Shown here piece by piece: positions 6,127 through 9,414 of a stretch of 9,414 nt of DNA (the first letter of the stretch is position 1; every line of letters starts with the position of its first letter). The notes beneath the pieces are model-generated. The model was not told the DNA's origin. It did not search any database and saw only the letters and a list, made by a program, of their open reading frames with translations. A program made the translations under genes and the position numbers. This stretch comes from Microbacteriaceae bacterium (GTDB lineage: Bacteria; Actinomycetota; Actinomycetes; Actinomycetales; Microbacteriaceae). Location of the stretch: positions 1-9,414 of the forward strand of contig JAGIAU010000072.1 in NCBI GenBank assembly GCA_017744755.1, given 5' to 3'.

Positions 6127-7428
6127 TCAGCCGACGACGTCGACGTTCGCGTAGCCTGCGCCGTTGAACTTCTGCAGCGACACGGTCTGGATGGCCGGGA
6201 GGCCGTCCGTCGTCGTGTTGATCGGGCCGAAGGCGAACTGCGCCTCGAAGCCGTCGATGGAGCGCAGCGCCTCCATGAACGACTCGCGGGTCGGCTCGGT
6301 CATCTTCTCGAAGGCCTGCTCGAGGATCTGCGCGCCGATCCAGCTCCAGATGCAGTGCGGGAAGGCCTTGCCGTCCTGCTCCGGGCCCTGGGCGTACTCG
6401 GCGATCGCCTCGAAGTAGGCCTTGCCCTCCTCGGACTCCGCGAACGGCGGGGCCGCGGCGGCGTCGGAGAAGCCGACCGCGTAGACGCCCGGGTAGGTGT
6501 CCGCGGTGACGCCGGCGGGGGTGAGGACGCCGCCGGGCGAGGCGGTGTTCGACGGGAGGAACCAGATCGGGGTCCAGCCGATCGCGGCCGCCTTCTGGAG
6601 GTTCTCGATCGCGCGCGGCGTCACCGACACCGCGTGGAAGAGGACGTCCGCGCCGGTCGCGGCGAGCTCGGTGATCTGCGGCTCGAGGAAGTTCGGCGTG
6701 TTCGACGCGCCGGCGGCCTCGTAGCCGAGCTCCTTGACGATCTCGATCTGCGAGGCGCCCTCGATGGCGTCCTTGAAGCCCTCGAGGTAGCCCTTGCCGT
6801 AGTCGTCGTTCTGGTACAGCGCGGCGACCTTGTGCGGCTGGCCGTCGGCGGCGAGCGCCTCGCCGAAGGCGGCGCCCTCCTGCTGGTAGATCGGCACGAG
6901 GCCGAGCTGCTCGGGCGAGTCGGCGACGCTGGAGAAGATCGGGTCGCCGGTCATGACGAGGACCTGCGGGACGCCCTCCTCGATCGCCGCCTCGCGCCAG
7001 GCGCGGTTCGTCGGCGTGCCGAGGCCGAGACCCGCGGCGAACACGCCGTCGGCGACCATCTGCTGGAAGTTCGCCGCGGACTTCTCCGGGTTGTACTCGT
7101 CGTCGTAGGTCTTGATCTGGATCTCGCGGGTCTTGCCGTCGCCGAAGGTGATGCCGCCCTCGTCGTTCTTGACGCCGAAGTAGGCGAGCGCGCCGTCGGC
7201 GGTGCAGTTGCCGGGGCCGGCGGTCGCGCCGGTGAGCGGCGTCGAGATGCCGAAGGTGAGGGTGGTGTCGGTGATGCCGGGCGAGGCCTCGACGGCGACG
7301 TCGGTCTCACCATCCGTGGGGGCGGGGGTCTCGCCGCCGCCGCGTGCGCAGCCGCTGAGCACGAGGGCGATGGCGCCGACCGAGGCGGCGACCGCGAGGG
7401 CGCGGCGTCCGCTCAGAGTGGTCTTCAT
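6127..7428 (-). CDS. ABC importer substrate-binding lipoprotein (HAAT / Peripla_BP_6 type)
   Basis: The product captures a small solute outside the membrane and delivers it to the LivHM-type permeases encoded just upstream. It has 433 residues from ATG 7428, with AGAGAGG 5 nt upstream. Residues 1-26 are a lipoprotein signal (KTTLSGRR, hydrophobic stretch, LVLSGC); Cys27 is the predicted lipidated residue. A Thr/Glu/Asp-rich linker follows to about residue 50. The rest is a type I periplasmic-binding fold: TLTFGISTPLTG at 56-67, KTYDDEYNPEKSAANFQQMV at 106-125, VAALYQNDDYGKGYLEGF at 201-218, and an inter-lobe segment near ADVLFHAV. Only two cysteines remain after the lipobox, Cys75 and Cys359, which could form a disulfide. 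Family members bind branched-chain amino acids, amides, urea or aromatic acids, and this ligand cannot be assigned. The gene is last in its operon, before a strong terminator. Confidence 0.93.
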   Translation of the reverse strand: MKTTLSGRRALAVAASVGAIALVLSGCARGGGETPAPTDGETDVAVEASPGITDTTLTFGISTPLTGATAGPGNCTADGALAYFGVKNDEGGITFGDGKTREIQIKTYDDEYNPEKSAANFQQMVADGVFAAGLGLGTPTNRAWREAAIEEGVPQVLVMTGDPIFSSVADSPEQLGLVPIYQQEGAAFGEALAADGQPHKVAALYQNDDYGKGYLEGFKDAIEGASQIEIVKELGYEAAGASNTPNFLEPQITELAATGADVLFHAVSVTPRAIENLQKAAAIGWTPIWFLPSNTASPGGVLTPAGVTADTYPGVYAVGFSDAAAAPPFAESEEGKAYFEAIAEYAQGPEQDGKAFPHCIWSWIGAQILEQAFEKMTEPTRESFMEALRSIDGFEAQFAFGPINTTTDGLPAIQTVSLQKFNGAGYANVDVVG

Positions 7429-7433
7429 GAGTG

Positions 7434-7440
7434 CCTCTCT
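7434..7440 (-). promoter_or_regulatory. Ribosome binding site of the substrate-binding protein
   Basis: AGAGAGG on the minus strand lies 5 nt before ATG 7428, in the 26-bp gap after the LivM gene. It fixes this start even though the same frame stays open far upstream through the LivM region. A strong site suits the high expression that binding proteins need relative to their permeases. Confidence 0.75.
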
Positions 7441-7454
7441 TCCGAGGTTGGGAC

Positions 7455-8543
7455 CTACTTGGTGGTTGGGACAGCCGAGTCGGGCTGGAAGTCCGATCCG
7501 ACGCTGGGGCCCCCGCGGCGCCGGCGCGCGAGGCGGCGGATGGTGCGGGGGAGGCTGGCGAGTCCTCCGGGGAGGAGGAACAGGATGACGAGGATGACGA
7601 GGCCCTGGATGACGGCCGAGTAGACGGCGAGGTCGAGGCTGTTCAGGACCGGGTCGACGACGACGTAGAACGCGCCGCCGAGGACGGAGCCGAGGATGCT
7701 GCCGGCGCCGCCGACGATCGTCGCGATGACGTAGGCGATCGAGTGGTGGAAGGCGAGCGTCTCGGAGGAGGTGTACTGACCCCACACGACGAGCAGGAAG
7801 CCGGCGACGCCGCCGTAGACCGCCGCGATCGTGAAGGCGAGCACCTTGTAGCGGTACGGCGAGATGCCCATGGATGCGGCGATCGCCTCGTTCGACTTGA
7901 CGATCGCGAACGCGCGCCCGAACTTGCCGCGGACGAGGAAGTAGGCGAGGACGAAGAAGGCGACCGAGACGATCATGACGAGGTAGTACTGCCACTGGTC
8001 GTTCTCGAGCCCGGGGCCTGCGGCGAAGGGATTCGCCCGGTGCGTCTCCCCGGCCGCGTCGACCCAGGGGAGCTGGCGGATCGACACGCCCTCGTTGCCG
8101 CCCGTCCAGTCGGAGAAGCGCTGCGCGAGCGGCACGCCGATCGTCGGCAGCGCGATCGTCACCATCGCGAGGGCGAGGCCGCGCAGCCGGACCGCGACGA
8201 GCGCGATGAGCAGGCCGAGGATGCCGGGCACGATCGCCGACAGCAGGAAGCCGAGCACGATCGCGCCCTCGGCGAGCGGGCCGCCCCACAGGTCGCGGAT
8301 CGGGATGATCGCCGCGTAGGCGCCGACGCCGACGAAGAACGAGTGGCCGAGGGAGACCTGGCCCGTGTAGCCCATGACGACGTTCAGGCCCATGATCGCG
8401 ACGGCGACGAAGGCGATGTGGGAGACGGTCTGGTTCGTGTACGGGTCGGCGACGAGCGGGAGGACGGCGAGGACGACGAGCAGGAGGGCGAACGCGCCGA
8501 GCCGGACCCATCGGCTGGCGGCGAAGCGGGAGAGGGCGTTCAT
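7455..8543 (-). CDS. livM: Branched-chain amino acid-type ABC transporter permease LivM
   Basis: This is one of two membrane subunits forming the channel of a HAAT-family importer. It has 362 residues and about eight to ten hydrophobic segments: roughly 15-32, 40-58, 63-82, 94-118, 122-138, 186-205, 236-254, 268-297 and 308-325. Family landmarks are NVVMGYTGQVSLGHSFFVGVGAY (54-76) and the cytoplasmic EAA-like loop GRAFAIVKSNEAIAASMGI (209-227), where an ATPase docks. GGAGSILGSVLGG (278-290) is a typical LivM segment. The C-terminus is a basic tail (RTIRRLARRRR) followed by a short polar end. The start ATG overlaps the LivH stop as ATGA, which implies translational coupling; GGCGGTGG upstream, inside livH, could be its ribosome site. 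The binding-protein gene follows after 26 bp. The permease family is clear and the substrate is not. Confidence 0.95.
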   Translation of the reverse strand: MNALSRFAASRWVRLGAFALLLVVLAVLPLVADPYTNQTVSHIAFVAVAIMGLNVVMGYTGQVSLGHSFFVGVGAYAAIIPIRDLWGGPLAEGAIVLGFLLSAIVPGILGLLIALVAVRLRGLALAMVTIALPTIGVPLAQRFSDWTGGNEGVSIRQLPWVDAAGETHRANPFAAGPGLENDQWQYYLVMIVSVAFFVLAYFLVRGKFGRAFAIVKSNEAIAASMGISPYRYKVLAFTIAAVYGGVAGFLLVVWGQYTSSETLAFHHSIAYVIATIVGGAGSILGSVLGGAFYVVVDPVLNSLDLAVYSAVIQGLVILVILFLLPGGLASLPRTIRRLARRRRGGPSVGSDFQPDSAVPTTK

Positions 8544-9414
8544 ACGCGGACCACCGCCTTGCGGCCGAAGAGGCCCTGCGGCCGCACGATGAGGACGACG
8601 AAGATGATGAGGAAGGGCACGACGACCTTCAGGTCGTGGCCGATGAAGCCGATGTAGCGGCCTGCGAGCGACTCGAGCACCGCGATGCCGAGGCCCGCGA
8701 TGACGACGCCGATGGGGGAGTCGAGGCCGCCGATCACGACGGCGGCGAGGGCGTAGACGAGGATGCCGTCGAAGTTGTTCGGCGCGAGCCCCGACTTGGC
8801 GGCGAGCAGGATGCCGGCCGCGGTGCCGAGCGCCGCGGCGAGCCCCCAGCCGACCATCCGCATGCCGCCCACCCGGATGCCGGAGAGCGCCGCGGAGCCC
8901 GCGTTGTCGGCGACGGCGCGCAGGCCCAGCCCGAGCTTCGTGCCCTGGAAGAGGAGCTGCAGCACGACCATGAGCGCGATGATCGTGAGGAAGGTCACGA
9001 CCGACCACACCGAGACGGAGACGTCGCCGATCCGGAAGGCGTCGCCGCCGCGGAAGAAGAACGGGTAGGGCGTCGGGCTGAAGCCCCAGATGAGCCCGAT
9101 GAGGCCGCCGACGAGGGTGAACACGCCGATGGTGGCGACGACCTTGGTGTCCTCCTCGGCGCGTTCGAACCGCCGCATCACGAAGCGCTCGACGACCGCG
9201 CCGATGACCGCGGAGGCCGCGACGGCGACGACGATGCCGATCAGGATCCCGATGACGGCGCCGGCGCCGGGGATGAAGACGTTCCCGACGGTCATGCCGA
9301 TGTACGAGCCGAGGACCGCCATGCCGCCCTGGGCGAAGTTGACGAGGCCCGTCGCCTGGTTGACGAGGACGATGGCGAGGGCGAGGGCGGCGTAGAGCGA
9401 GCCCTGCGCGAGCT
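8540..9414 (-). CDS. livH: Branched-chain amino acid-type ABC transporter permease LivH, N-terminus outside window
   Basis: This is the second membrane subunit of the importer, paired with LivM. The frame is open to the right edge, giving 290 residues; only a short N-terminal piece is missing, judging by LivH proteins of about 290-310 residues. The visible sequence opens with GSLYAALALAIVLVNQATG and LVNFAQGGMAVLGSY, the conserved first-helix region. An internal ATG at 9322 lies inside this conserved segment and is not the true start. Hydrophobic segments are at about 5-18, 31-46, 50-75, 92-110, 132-155, 185-204, 216-247 and 263-277. The ATPase-docking loop is GLGLRAVADNAGSAALSGI (161-179). 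The stop TGA (8540-8542) overlaps the LivM start. The promoter and probably the LivG/LivF ATPase genes lie outside the window. Confidence 0.94.
   Translation of the reverse strand, partial: LAQGSLYAALALAIVLVNQATGLVNFAQGGMAVLGSYIGMTVGNVFIPGAGAVIGILIGIVVAVAASAVIGAVVERFVMRRFERAEEDTKVVATIGVFTLVGGLIGLIWGFSPTPYPFFFRGGDAFRIGDVSVSVWSVVTFLTIIALMVVLQLLFQGTKLGLGLRAVADNAGSAALSGIRVGGMRMVGWGLAAALGTAAGILLAAKSGLAPNNFDGILVYALAAVVIGGLDSPIGVVIAGLGIAVLESLAGRYIGFIGHDLKVVVPFLIIFVVLIVRPQGLFGRKAVVRV

Noticed and set aside
7429..8511. Upstream extension of the substrate-binding-protein frame through the LivM gene
   Set aside because: It is low-complexity Arg/Pro sequence out of frame with LivM. The lipoprotein signal and AGAGAGG site set the real start at 7428.
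6355..8657. Long plus-strand open frames opposite the importer genes (6355-7623 and 7431-8657)
   Set aside because: They are acidic/Arg-rich shadows of the binding-protein and LivM genes without recognisable domains or ribosome sites.
1..9414. CRISPR arrays, tRNA/rRNA genes, insertion sequences, phage genes or a defence system
   Set aside because: I saw no regularly spaced repeats, tRNA-like cloverleaf, transposase or integrase motifs, nor any known defence domain. The gene content is metabolic, transport, regulatory and surface-protein.

Overview
The window is GC-rich (roughly 70%) DNA from a high-GC Gram-positive actinobacterium. Codon choice is strongly biased to G/C in third positions. 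Two start codons sit 7-8 nt behind TANNNT -10 boxes, as in leaderless actinobacterial genes, and the lipoprotein and secreted-protein signals fit a Gram-positive envelope. A Microbacteriaceae-like host is my best guess, from overall feel only. All genes lie on the minus strand except one GntR-type regulator. Coding density is high, and the two largest non-coding gaps are only about 120-126 bp.

Layout, left to right. (1) 1-3049, minus: most of a very large secreted protein, cut by the left window edge. It has a signal peptide, a right-handed parallel beta-helix region, an FN3 domain, a seven-repeat YVTN/NHL-like beta-propeller and the start of a second FN3 domain. (2) 3072-3674, minus: a TetR/AcrR-family repressor ending 22 bp before the secreted-protein gene. 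(3) 3701-3732: a perfect 11-bp-stem hairpin closing the next gene. (4) 3757-5250, minus: an NAD(P)-dependent aldehyde dehydrogenase with all catalytic residues. (5) 5251-5376: a divergent promoter region. (6) 5377-6006, plus: a GntR/FadR-like (FCD) regulator divergent from the dehydrogenase. (7) 6007-6126: a convergent gap holding a 60-bp inverted-repeat element and a long bidirectional terminator hairpin. (8) 6127-9414, minus: part of a branched-chain amino acid/amide-type (HAAT) ABC importer, in transcription order LivH permease (5' end outside the window), LivM permease, then lipoprotein substrate-binding protein. LivH and LivM overlap by ATGA.

How they work together. The importer genes form one operon reading toward the convergent terminator. 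The two ATPase genes (LivG, LivF) are not in the window and may lie beyond the right edge. The aldehyde dehydrogenase and its divergent FCD regulator look like a small catabolic module. Lying next to the importer, they may handle a product of the imported compound, but the sequence does not identify that compound. The TetR regulator may be autoregulatory or may control the giant secreted protein. I found no CRISPR array, transposase, tRNA/rRNA or phage gene, and no clearly novel multi-gene system. The most unusual items are the multidomain secreted protein and the small nested repeat element after the GntR gene.
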